Source: an uncultured Ruminococcus sp. (GTDB lineage: Bacteria; Bacillota; Clostridia; Oscillospirales; Acutalibacteraceae). From it: a stretch of 10,394 nucleotides of DNA. A model generated the notes under the pieces. That model worked only from the letters and a program-made list of their open reading frames with translations. It was not told the DNA's origin and did no database searches. Position 1 is the first letter of the stretch, and every line of letters begins with the position of its first letter. The stretch is from the NCBI GenBank assembly GCA_902803035.1, contig CADCON010000177.1, positions 1-10,394 on the forward strand, read 5' to 3'. This document shows, piece by piece, positions 1 through 5,930 of the stretch. Made by a program: the position numbers and the translations under genes.

Positions 1-158
1 ACGCATGATGACAGTTGCGCGGCTGTTGACCGCACACCCAGGCGCATGCCCTGCCATACGGACAAGCCCTTCGGCGGCACAACCTTTTTCGCCGGCCTGC
101 CGACGGCAAATGGCTGCCTCGACCGGTGATACTCTTTTGAATGCCGCACCTCTATCAG
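1..158 (-). promoter_or_regulatory. Lysine riboswitch aptamer, 3' end cut by the window edge
   Basis: Read on the - strand, this stretch has the layout of the lysine (L-box) riboswitch. It opens with GATAGAGGTGCGG (plus-strand 144-156), followed by the AAGAGTA loop-E-like element, a GAAAAAGG segment, TGCCGCCGAAGG closing P2, and an ACTGTCA element near the left edge. The arms GCGGCA and TGCCGC pair to form P2. The best support is the kissing pair expected between the P2 and P3 loops: loop 2 carries GCCAT (plus 110-114, stem GGCA/TGCC) and loop 3 carries ATGGC (plus 53-57, stem TGTCC/GGGCA), which are exactly complementary. Such elements bind lysine and switch off lysine biosynthesis or uptake genes in cis. 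The P5 and 3' P1 strands, the expression platform and the controlled gene are outside the window, so the target (for example lysC, dap genes or a lysine permease) cannot be named. The assignment comes from consensus recalled by eye, not from a covariance search. Confidence 0.85.
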
Positions 159-188
159 AATTCTGTTTATTTTATCGTCTTTAGAATT

Positions 189-216
189 ATTATAACGCAT
201 AATCGCCAAATGTCAA
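189..216 (-). promoter_or_regulatory. Sigma-A type promoter for the lysine riboswitch transcript
   Basis: On the - strand a perfect -35 TTGACA (plus 211-216) and a perfect -10 TATAAT (plus 189-194) are separated by 16 bases. Transcription would start near 182 and run leftward, reaching the riboswitch about 25 bases later. The position just upstream of the aptamer fits the riboswitch call and makes the region divergent with queA. Confidence 0.8.
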
Positions 217-225
217 GGGCTTTGC

Positions 226-260
226 GGCAAATCGCGGATTTTGCCTGATTTTTCTTGTTT
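226..260 (+). other. Hairpin followed by T-rich runs, terminator-like, upstream of queA
   Basis: GGCAAATC (226-233) pairs with GATTTTGCC (237-245) apart from one bulged base, and is followed by TGATTTTTCTTGTTTTT. This resembles an intrinsic terminator reading rightward. No + strand gene lies upstream in the window, so it could block antisense transcription from the left, serve as part of the queA leader, or be chance in AT-rich DNA. A possible -10 (CATAAT, 266-271) lies after it, with only a poor -35 (TTGCCT, 241-246, 19-base spacer). The queA promoter is therefore not firmly located. Confidence 0.3.
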
Positions 261-329
261 TTACCCATAATATGCAAACGGTTTTTGTGCCGTGCGCGTT
301 ACTTTGAACAAAAAAGGATTGACTGATTT

Positions 330-1355
330 ATGAAAACCTCCGATTTTTATTACGACCTTCCGCAGGAGCTGATCGCGCAGCACCCCGTCGAGCCGCGGGA
401 TTCCTCCCGCCTGATGGTCATGGACAGGAAAACCGGCGCGCTGGAGCATCGGATATTCCGCGACGTGATCGATTATCTGAACCCCGGCGACTGCCTGATC
501 GTCAATGATTCGCGGGTGCTGCCGGCGAGGATATTCGGGGTGAAGGAAGGCGGGGATTCGGTCAACGAATTCCTGCTGCTGACCCAGAAGGAGCAGAAGG
601 TCTGGGAATGCCTGACCAAGCCCGGCAAGCGCGCAAAGGTCGGGAGCCGCTTTGTGTTCGGCGAGGGGCTGATGACCGGCGAGGTCATCGAAGTGCTGGA
701 GGACGGCAACCGGATCGTGCGGTTTGAATGTGAGGACGAATTCTTCCCGGTGCTCGACCGCATCGGACAGATGCCCCTGCCGCCCTACATCACCGAGAAA
801 TTGGAAGATAAGGAACGCTACCAGACGGTCTATTCCCGCGAACTCGGCTCGGCAGCCGCGCCGACCGCCGGACTGCATTTTACCAATGAGCTGCTTGACA
901 GGATCCGCGCGAAGGGCGTGAAGATCGGCTATGTTACGCTCCACGTCGGGCTTGGCACCTTCCGCCCCGTCAAGGTGGACGATGTGACGAATCATGTCAT
1001 GCATTCCGAGCATTACTGCCTGCCGGAGGCAACCGCCGACCTCATCAACGAAACCCACGCTCACGGCGGCAGGGTCATTTCCGTCGGCACCACCAGCTGC
1101 CGCACGCTGGAATCCTGCCCTGTGGAGGACGGCAGAATTCTGCCCTCCGACGGCTGGACGCAGATTTTCATTTATCCCGGCTATCAGTTCAAGGTGATCG
1201 ACGGACTCATCACCAATTTCCACCTGCCGGAAAGCACCTTGATCATGCTGGTGTCCGCCTTCGCCGGCTTCGACAACGTGATGAACGCCTACAAGGTCGC
1301 GGTGGCGGAACGCTACCGCTTCTTCTCCTTCGGCGACGCGATGGCGATATTGTAA
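330..1355 (+). CDS. queA: S-adenosylmethionine:tRNA ribosyltransferase-isomerase QueA
   Basis: QueA transfers and isomerises the ribosyl group of S-adenosylmethionine onto preQ1 already placed in the wobble position of tRNAs with GUN anticodons, giving epoxyqueuosine in the cytosol. The 341-residue product has the usual family length and blocks: AQHPVEPRDSSRL (16-28), NDSRVLPAR (59-67), GSAAAPTAGLHFT (173-185), HVGLGTFRPV (205-214), HSEHY (225-229) and TNFHLPESTLIMLVSAF (295-311). The ATG at 330 begins MKTSDFYYDLP, the normal QueA N-terminus, with an AAAAAGGA ribosome binding site (311-318) somewhat far upstream. The partner tgt, normally directly downstream, is here displaced by a toxin-antitoxin pair starting 59 bases after the stop. 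No queuosine precursor genes (queC/D/E) lie in the window, so the cell may make or salvage preQ1 elsewhere. I see no truncation or odd residues. Confidence 0.97.
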   Translation: MKTSDFYYDLPQELIAQHPVEPRDSSRLMVMDRKTGALEHRIFRDVIDYLNPGDCLIVNDSRVLPARIFGVKEGGDSVNEFLLLTQKEQKVWECLTKPGKRAKVGSRFVFGEGLMTGEVIEVLEDGNRIVRFECEDEFFPVLDRIGQMPLPPYITEKLEDKERYQTVYSRELGSAAAPTAGLHFTNELLDRIRAKGVKIGYVTLHVGLGTFRPVKVDDVTNHVMHSEHYCLPEATADLINETHAHGGRVISVGTTSCRTLESCPVEDGRILPSDGWTQIFIYPGYQFKVIDGLITNFHLPESTLIMLVSAFAGFDNVMNAYKVAVAERYRFFSFGDAMAIL

Positions 1356-1360
1356 ATGTA

Positions 1361-1393
1361 TTGACAAATGATAGCATTTTGCGTATAATGCTA
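1361..1393 (+). promoter_or_regulatory. Consensus promoter with overlapping palindromic operator of the toxin-antitoxin pair
   Basis: A perfect -35 TTGACA (1361-1366) and perfect -10 TATAAT (1384-1389) are 17 bases apart. A 7-bp inverted repeat, TAGCATT (1372-1378) and AATGCTA (1387-1393), spaces its arms by 8 bases and covers the spacer and most of the -10. Ribbon-helix-helix antitoxins of the RelB/DinJ family bind such palindromes and repress their own operon, so this is the likely operator. The expected start near 1396 falls within the AGGAGG at 1393-1398. Confidence 0.85.
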
Positions 1394-1414
1394 GGAGGAA
1401 AGCTGGAAATCTGA

Positions 1415-1696
1415 ATGGCACAGACCAGCGTGAATATCAGAATGGACGAAAAGACCAAGAAAGAATTTGACCGCTTTTGCAAGGAGATAGGCATTTCCGT
1501 CAGCACGGCCTTTCATCTTTTTGCCGGAAAAGTGGTACGGGAGCAGCGAATCCCCTTTGAGCTTACTGCCGAAATGCCGAATGCGGATACCGCGGCGGCT
1601 ATAGAAGAAGCAAGGGAATTTAAAGCACACCCCGAAGAATACAAAAGGTATGCTTCTTTTGCCGATTTTTTGAAAGAGGTAGAGGAAGATGCTTAG
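1415..1696 (+). CDS. RelB/DinJ family antitoxin
   Basis: The 93-residue protein reads as a type II antitoxin. Residues 1-45 form the ribbon-helix-helix DNA-binding domain: TSVNIRMDEKTKKEFDRFC gives the strand and first helix, and GISVSTAFHLFAGKVVREQRIPF is the block shared with DinJ. The charged C-terminal half (about 50-93) would be the flexible part that wraps and inhibits the toxin. It should neutralise the YafQ-like toxin encoded next and repress the operon by binding the palindrome in its promoter. The ATG is 16 bases after AGGAGG (1393-1398), farther than usual. The stop overlaps the toxin start by 8 bases (1689-1696), the standard coupling for such pairs. Base composition is visibly less GC-rich than queA and tgt on either side, which suggests transfer. 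The RelB versus DinJ assignment is by resemblance only; the symbol is left blank. Confidence 0.9.
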   Translation: MAQTSVNIRMDEKTKKEFDRFCKEIGISVSTAFHLFAGKVVREQRIPFELTAEMPNADTAAAIEEAREFKAHPEEYKRYASFADFLKEVEEDA

Positions 1697-1961
1697 TATC
1701 GTTGCTTCGGGAAGGTTCAAAAAGGACTTAAAACTCGCCATCAGGCGCGGTTATCACATTGCCTTGCTGGAAAAGGTCGTGGATACATTAGCAAAGGGAG
1801 AGGCATTGCCTCCGCAATACTGTGACCACGATCTGACGGGCGGCTATAAGGGATGCCGCGAATGTCATATTACCCCCGACTGGCTGCTGATTTATGAAAT
1901 CATTGAAAACGAGCTGGTTCTCTATCTTACCCCTACCGGCAGCCACAGCGATTTGTTTTAA
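1689..1961 (+). CDS. YafQ family type II toxin (ribosome-dependent mRNA endonuclease)
   Basis: The 90-residue product has the RelE-like fold signature of YafQ toxins, which cut mRNA on the translating ribosome. Residues aligned by spacing with the catalytic and binding residues known in E. coli YafQ are all present: His47 (LPPQYCDHDL), His60, Asp64 and Trp65 (ECHITPDWLLIYE), His86 and Phe90 (GSHSDLF, at the C-terminus). The toxin therefore looks intact and active. It begins at the ATG at 1689, inside the antitoxin stop region (8-base overlap), so translation is coupled to the antitoxin. The stop is only 23 bases before tgt, with no terminator between, so the toxin promoter probably also contributes to tgt expression. 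Target codon preference cannot be judged from the sequence. Confidence 0.92.
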   Translation: MLSIVASGRFKKDLKLAIRRGYHIALLEKVVDTLAKGEALPPQYCDHDLTGGYKGCRECHITPDWLLIYEIIENELVLYLTPTGSHSDLF

Positions 1962-1984
1962 TTCTATTCAATGCAGGAGAAGCT

Positions 1985-3115
1985 ATGTACAACATCATCA
2001 AACAGGAAGGACACGCGCGGCTGGGGGATTTTGAAACCGTCCACGGCACGGTGCATATGCCGGCATTCATGAATGTCGCCACCACCGGCGCGATACGAGG
2101 CGCGGTGTCCGCTTACGACCTTAAAGAGCTTCACTGTCAGGTGCAGCTCTGCAACACCTATCATCTTCACCTTCGACCGGGGGACGAAAATGTCCATACC
2201 CTCGGCGGCTTGCAGAAATTCACCGGCTGGGACGGGCCGATTCTCACCGACAGCGGCGGATTTCAGGTGTTTTCTCTTTCGCAGCTCCGGAAAATCACCG
2301 AGGAGGGCGTTCATTTCCGTTCGCATATCGACGGACACAGAATTTTCATGGGACCGGAGGAAAGTATGCGGATTCAGTCGCATCTCGCTTCGACCATCGC
2401 CATGGCGTTCGACGAATGCGTGGAGAATCCTTCGCCCTACGATTACGTCAAAAAAAGCTCCGACCGCACCATCCGCTGGCTGAAACGCTGCAAGGCGGAG
2501 ATGGAGCGGCTGAATGCCCTCGATTCCACCATCAACCGGCACCAGATGCTCTTCGGCATCAATCAGGGCGGTACCTACAAGGATATCCGCGTGGAGAATA
2601 TGCGTGAAATCGCGGAGCTTGATCTGAATGGCTACGCGATCGGCGGTCTTGCCGTGGGCGAACCCGCCGAAACCATGTATGAGATCATCGAAGCCGTGGA
2701 GCCGTTCATGCCCAAGGACAAGCCGCGCTACCTGATGGGCGTCGGCACGCCGGTGAATATTCTGGAAGCGGTCTACCGCGGGGTCGATCTCTTCGACTGC
2801 GTGATGCCTTCCAGAAACGCCCGCCACGGGCATATTTTCACTTCCCAGGGCGTCATCAACATGAACAACGCCAAATACAGGCTCGACGAACGGCCGCTGG
2901 ACGAAGCCTGCGACTGTCCGACCTGCCGCAGGCATTCGCGGGCGTACATCCACCACCTCATCAAGAGCGGGGAAATGCTTGCCATGCGGCTGACGGTCAT
3001 GCACAATCTGTATTTTTATAACACGCTGATGGAAAAAATCCGTCAGGCTCTCGCGGAAGGGCGTTATGAGGCATTCTACCGCGAACAAAGGGAAATTCTC
3101 GGACGCAGGCTGTAA
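1985..3115 (+). CDS. tgt: Queuine/preQ1 tRNA-guanine transglycosylase Tgt
   Basis: Tgt exchanges guanine 34 of Tyr, His, Asn and Asp tRNAs for preQ1, the step before QueA. The 376-residue protein carries the active-site block DSGGFQVFSL with Asp89 as general acid/base, the substrate loops GINQGG (191-196), YAIGGLAVGE (217-226) and YLMGVGTP (249-256), and the nucleophile Asp271 in LFDCVMPSRNARHG. The zinc site is complete: Cys309, Cys311, Cys314 and His340. The ATG at 1985 has a good ribosome binding site (GCAGGAGA, 1974-1981). An N-terminal block that is FMPVGT-like in many family members reads FMNVATTGAIRGA here, which I take as a lineage variant. It follows the toxin gene by 23 bases and probably depends on queA or toxin-antitoxin readthrough, since no separate promoter fits. 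No clear terminator follows; yajC has its own promoter. Confidence 0.97.
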   Translation: MYNIIKQEGHARLGDFETVHGTVHMPAFMNVATTGAIRGAVSAYDLKELHCQVQLCNTYHLHLRPGDENVHTLGGLQKFTGWDGPILTDSGGFQVFSLSQLRKITEEGVHFRSHIDGHRIFMGPEESMRIQSHLASTIAMAFDECVENPSPYDYVKKSSDRTIRWLKRCKAEMERLNALDSTINRHQMLFGINQGGTYKDIRVENMREIAELDLNGYAIGGLAVGEPAETMYEIIEAVEPFMPKDKPRYLMGVGTPVNILEAVYRGVDLFDCVMPSRNARHGHIFTSQGVINMNNAKYRLDERPLDEACDCPTCRRHSRAYIHHLIKSGEMLAMRLTVMHNLYFYNTLMEKIRQALAEGRYEAFYREQREILGRRL

Positions 3116-3195
3116 TTATTTCAAATCGCGTTTACGGAATATTTACATTTGCAGCCTTATTATTGAAAAATAGACTTGCACTTTTGACGATTTGC

Positions 3196-3204
3196 TGATA
3201 TAAT
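3196..3204 (+). promoter_or_regulatory. Extended -10 promoter of yajC
   Basis: TGATATAAT (3196-3204) is an extended -10 (TGn plus perfect TATAAT). A poor -35, TTGCAC (3176-3181), lies at the ideal 17-base distance. Transcription would begin near 3211, giving a leader of about 25 bases before yajC. A better -35-like TTGACG (3184-3189) is only 9 bases from the -10 and cannot pair with it. Confidence 0.7.
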
Positions 3205-3235
3205 GATTTATATTTTTGTTTTGGAGGCAGAAAAC

Positions 3236-3634
3236 ATGAACTTCATAGAAACGCTCGCGCTCGCGGGCACTGAAGCAGGCAAGACCGGCGGCTCCGGCAG
3301 CATGATCACGATGATTCTTCTCTATGGTGTTATCATCGCGGTCTTCTATTTCATTCTCATCAGACCTCAGTCCAAGCAGAAGAAAAAGGAAGAGGAAATG
3401 AGAAACAGCATCGAAGTCGGCGATACCATTGTGACCATCGGCGGCATTGTCGGCAGAGTAGTCAGCGTCAAGGATGAGGACATCGTCATTGAAACCGGCG
3501 CGGACCGCAACAAGCTCAAGATCAAGAAGTGGGCAATCGGCAGCAACGACACCAAGCGCACCGCTCCCAAGACCGAAGAGAAAAAAGACGGCGAGAAGGA
3601 AAAGAAGGGCTTCTTCTCCTTCCTCAAGAAGTAA
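3236..3634 (+). CDS. yajC: Preprotein translocase subunit YajC
   Basis: YajC is a small accessory subunit of the Sec translocon, associated with SecDF. The 132-residue protein has one membrane segment (about residues 23-42, MITMILLYGVIIAVFYFILI) followed at once by the hallmark RPQSKQKKKEEE, then the soluble core with GDTIVTIGGIVGRVVSV, and a lysine/glutamate-rich tail ending GFFSFLKK. I start it at the ATG at 3236, which has GGAGG at 3223-3227. An in-frame ATG at 3203 lies inside the -10 TATAAT and cannot be on the transcript. tgt-yajC is a widespread order; secD/secF, often next, are not in the window. A strong hairpin with a T run follows its stop. Confidence 0.95.
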   Translation: MNFIETLALAGTEAGKTGGSGSMITMILLYGVIIAVFYFILIRPQSKQKKKEEEMRNSIEVGDTIVTIGGIVGRVVSVKDEDIVIETGADRNKLKIKKWAIGSNDTKRTAPKTEEKKDGEKEKKGFFSFLKK

Positions 3635-3655
3635 TTTTTCAGTCAACAGCAGCAT

Positions 3656-3715
3656 AATCTCCCGGATGATTGAGTATCTATTTATCGATCACAATCAATT
3701 GTCCGGGAGGTTTTT
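3656..3715 (+). terminator. Long hairpin with T run: terminator of yajC that also contains the next gene's ribosome binding site
   Basis: Bases 3656-3673 pair with 3695-3712 over 18 positions, including CTCCCGGA/TCCGGGAG as the GC-rich part and three G-T pairs, with a 21-base loop and then TTTTT (3711-3715). This is a good intrinsic terminator in shape. The 3' arm includes GGGAGG (3705-3710), the only ribosome binding site for the gene starting at 3719. When folded, the hairpin would both end most yajC transcripts and hide that site on those that read through. Confidence 0.75.
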
Positions 3716-3718
3716 ATT

Positions 3719-4168
3719 ATGACTCGTGCAGGTTCGGCAAGAGGAAGGAACTCAAAATTCGCGTCAGGCTGCGGCTGCGGGAATCCCGCGCTGAAGATCG
3801 GCAAGCCTTTTCTTTTCGGGCTGATAGCGTCACTGGCTGTGTCGATGCTCTTTGTCATGGCGTTTTCTCTGGTATTCGTGGTGATGAAATCAATCGTGAC
3901 GTCGGCGGTCATTCCGCTGTCGGTGGTGGCGCTGATGCTTGGGTGCTTTGCGGGGGGATGGGTCTGCGGATCCATTTCGCGCAGCAGAGGGCTGTTTTAC
4001 GGGCTGGCCGTGGGATTGACGGTCTTTGTCGGGGCGTGGATCATCGGCATTGCGATGGGCGAGGATACATTCAGCCTTGCCGTGGCGGTAAAACTGATTC
4101 TCCTGCTGCTTGCGGGCGGATGCGGGGGCTGGCTGGGTTCCGACAGAGTCAGACCGCGCAGGAAATAG
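3719..4168 (+). CDS. TIGR04086 family four-helix membrane protein
   Basis: The 149-residue protein has a short basic N-terminus with a Cys-Gly patch (SGCGCGN, 16-22), then four hydrophobic helices at about 32-56, 62-84, 92-113 and 119-140, and a short arginine/lysine-rich tail. The glycine-rich helix pattern and the position between yajC and a SCIFF peptide gene match the uncharacterised TIGR04086 family, known mainly from this clostridial neighbourhood. Its function is unknown; a role in export, sensing or immunity for the SCIFF peptide is only inferred from context. Start ATG 3719 has GGGAGG (3705-3710) 8 bases upstream, buried in the preceding hairpin. I assign the family from topology and context, not from a profile search. 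Confidence 0.8.
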   Translation: MTRAGSARGRNSKFASGCGCGNPALKIGKPFLFGLIASLAVSMLFVMAFSLVFVVMKSIVTSAVIPLSVVALMLGCFAGGWVCGSISRSRGLFYGLAVGLTVFVGAWIIGIAMGEDTFSLAVAVKLILLLLAGGCGGWLGSDRVRPRRK

Positions 4169-4218
4169 GGCCTTCTCTATGGAATAACAGCCAATGTGTA
4201 AAAAATATGATTTATAGG

Positions 4219-4247
4219 TTGAAATATAAAAAATCATTTGCTATAAT
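4219..4247 (+). promoter_or_regulatory. Strong sigma-A promoter of the SCIFF peptide gene
   Basis: A -35 TTGAAA (4219-4224) and an extended -10 TGCTATAAT (4239-4247, perfect TATAAT at 4242-4247) have the ideal 17-base spacer, in an AT-rich stretch. The start near 4254 gives a leader of about 28 bases containing GGGAGGG (4268-4274). This is among the best promoters in the window and fits a highly expressed precursor peptide. Confidence 0.9.
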
Positions 4248-4281
4248 AAGTGTATTACCGATATGATGGGAGGGTTACTTC

Positions 4282-4425
4282 ATGGAAAAGCACATCAAGA
4301 CGCTCAACAAGGCGAATCTCAAGGAGAGTGCTGTCAAGGGCGGCTGCGGTGAGTGCCAGGCTTCCTGCCAGTCCGCTTGCAAGACTTCCTGCACTGTGGC
4401 TAATCAGAAGTGCGAGAAGAACTGA
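4282..4425 (+). CDS. scfA: Six-cysteine peptide SCIFF (ranthipeptide precursor)
   Basis: This 47-residue peptide begins MEKHIKTLNKANLKES, the conserved SCIFF leader, and has exactly six cysteines in its C-terminal half: Cys22, 25, 29, 33, 37 and 44, within GGCGECQASCQSACKTSCT and the tail. SCIFF (six cysteines in forty-five residues) is a near-universal clostridial RiPP precursor. Its maturase links a cysteine sulfur to a threonine carbon. In the studied Clostridium thermocellum peptide the link joins Cys32 and Thr37; the same five-residue step is Cys33-Thr38 here. The ATG at 4282 follows GGGAGGG by 7 bases. It has its own strong promoter and is followed by a strong hairpin before scfB. The role of the mature peptide is unsettled; signalling or population-density functions have been proposed in clostridia. 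No dedicated protease or exporter is visible here. It is too short for a routine ORF cutoff. Confidence 0.97.
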   Translation: MEKHIKTLNKANLKESAVKGGCGECQASCQSACKTSCTVANQKCEKN

Positions 4426-4481
4426 TTGACCGACATACATTGATGCGGCGCGGATCCGTGAGATCCTGTCCGCGGAGTTTC

Positions 4482-4527
4482 ACAGGGCTGCCGGATCCTT
4501 CCGATCCGGCGGCTTTGTACTCTTTTT
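4482..4527 (+). terminator. Intrinsic terminator or attenuator between scfA and scfB
   Basis: Bases 4482-4497 pair with 4503-4518 without a break over 16 positions (GCCGGATC/GATCCGGC plus eight more, three of them G-T), around a CTTCC loop, followed by TTTTT at 4523-4527. A smaller hairpin lies just upstream (GGATC 4452-4456 with GATCC 4462-4466). There is no good promoter between this hairpin and scfB, so readthrough probably supplies the maturase at a low ratio to the peptide. The hairpin would also protect the short scfA mRNA. Confidence 0.85.
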
Positions 4528-4569
4528 CCGGGACAGCGTCCGATTCCGTCCGAAGGAAGGATACTCAGA

Positions 4570-5928
4570 ATGATACATAAATACAGCCTTAACGGCTACA
4601 ATATACTGCTCGACGTCTACAGCGGCGCGGTTCATGTGGTGGACAACCTCACCTACAGACTGGTTGATTTTACCGACGGTTCCATGACGGACAAGACGCC
4701 GGAGGAGGCTTATGACGCGCTTGCGGAATACACCCGCGAGGACATCGATTCGGCCTATGCCGAGCTTTACGAGGCGTTTGCGAACGGTCAGCTTCACGCC
4801 CCGGACGATTATGAGCAATTCGCCGATATGATGGTCAACGCCTCGGTCAAGTCGATGTGCCTGAATATCAGCCACGACTGCAATCTCGCCTGTGAATACT
4901 GCTTTGCCAGCAAGGGCGGATTCGGCGGCGAACGCTGCCTGATGAGTGAGGAAACCGCGCGCAGGGCGATTGATTTCCTGATCGAAAAATCAGTGGGCAG
5001 ACGCAATCTGGAAGTGGATTTCTTTGGTGGCGAACCGCTGATGAATTTTGATGTTGTCAGGAAAACGGTAGAGTACGCCCGCAGCAGAGAAGCGGAATGC
5101 GGCAAGGTTTTCCGCTTCACCATCACCACCAACGGATTGCTTCTCGACGACGACAAGATCGATTTCATCAACCGCGAGATGCACAACTGCGTGCTTTCCA
5201 TCGACGGGCGTAAGGAAGTCAACGACCGCCTGCGCCTTGATTGGGGCGGCAAGGGCTGCCACGACCGGATCCTGCCGAAATTCAAAAAGCTCGTGGCGCA
5301 GCGCGGCGACAAGGATTACTATGCCCGCGCCACCTATACGCGTTACAACCTTGATTTTACCAACGACATCCTGTACCTCTATGAGCAGGGATTTGACCAG
5401 CTTTCGGAGGAACCGGTCGTTTCCGATCCCAAGCTGGATTTCTCTATTCAGGAATCCGACCTGCCGAGGATTTTCGATGAATACGAGCGGCTGGCTGTCA
5501 GACTCATCGAGATGAAAAAAGCGGGCGAGAAGATCAATTTCTTCCATTTCATGATAGATCTCAACCAGGGACCCTGCGCGATCCGCCGCCTGAGAGGGTG
5601 CAGCTGCGGCAACGAATACGTCGCCATTACGCCGCAGGGGGATATTTATCCCTGTCATCAGTTCGTAGGGCATGAAGAGTGGAAAATGGGCAATCTCAAC
5701 GACGGCACATTCAACACCGAAATCAAGAAGAAATTCGCCCGCACGACCATCTACAACAAGCGCAAATGCCGCGACTGCTGGGCGAGATTCTATTGCAGCG
5801 GCGGATGCAACGCCATCAATAACGAGAAGAACGGCGACATTCTGGAACCGTACAGCCTTTACTGCGAAATGGAAAAGAAGCGTCTGGAATGCGCCATTAT
5901 GATGCAGGCGGCTCTCGCGGACAACTGA
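4570..5928 (+). CDS. scfB: SCIFF thioether maturase, radical SAM/SPASM enzyme ScfB
   Basis: ScfB installs a thioether cross-link in the SCIFF peptide using a 5'-deoxyadenosyl radical. The 452-residue protein starts with a RiPP recognition region (about 1-90, opening YSLNGYNILLDVYSGAVHVVD) that should bind the peptide leader. The radical SAM core follows with Cys104, Cys108 and Cys111 (CNLACEYC) holding the [4Fe-4S]-SAM cluster and GGEP (153-156). The SPASM region for auxiliary clusters has Cys336, 344, 346 and 362, then CRDCWARFYCSGGC (Cys400, 403, 409, 413) and Cys432. All expected cysteines are present, and the length matches characterised CteB-type maturases. The start at 4570 has AAGGAAGG (4553-4560). 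The gene lies 144 bases after scfA, beyond a terminator-like hairpin, and is followed 2 bases later by a GNAT gene. Confidence 0.97.
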   Translation: MIHKYSLNGYNILLDVYSGAVHVVDNLTYRLVDFTDGSMTDKTPEEAYDALAEYTREDIDSAYAELYEAFANGQLHAPDDYEQFADMMVNASVKSMCLNISHDCNLACEYCFASKGGFGGERCLMSEETARRAIDFLIEKSVGRRNLEVDFFGGEPLMNFDVVRKTVEYARSREAECGKVFRFTITTNGLLLDDDKIDFINREMHNCVLSIDGRKEVNDRLRLDWGGKGCHDRILPKFKKLVAQRGDKDYYARATYTRYNLDFTNDILYLYEQGFDQLSEEPVVSDPKLDFSIQESDLPRIFDEYERLAVRLIEMKKAGEKINFFHFMIDLNQGPCAIRRLRGCSCGNEYVAITPQGDIYPCHQFVGHEEWKMGNLNDGTFNTEIKKKFARTTIYNKRKCRDCWARFYCSGGCNAINNEKNGDILEPYSLYCEMEKKRLECAIMMQAALADN

Positions 5929-5930
5929 AG

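Noticed and set aside
195..329. preQ1 riboswitch in front of queA
   Set aside because: No preQ1-type compact pseudoknot with a C-rich loop and A-rich tail could be identified; the hairpin here is better described as terminator-like.
261..1421. Long open frame of 386 codons on the - strand opposite queA
   Set aside because: Shadow of queA; the product is low-complexity and unlike any known family. The - strand promoter at 189-216 lies downstream of it and does not serve it.
1964..3088. Long open frame of 374 codons on the - strand opposite tgt
   Set aside because: It mirrors the codon pattern of an unmistakable tgt, has no recognisable protein motif and no ribosome binding site.
3116..3198. 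Intrinsic terminator for tgt
   Set aside because: No stable hairpin followed by a T run is visible between the tgt stop and the yajC promoter.
3203..3235. Upstream in-frame ATG that would lengthen YajC by 11 residues
   Set aside because: It lies within the -10 element, and the ATG at 3236 has a proper GGAGG site.
5889..5930. Upstream in-frame ATG that would lengthen the acetyltransferase by 14 residues
   Set aside because: The extra residues are coded inside scfB in another frame and do not look like a GNAT N-terminus.
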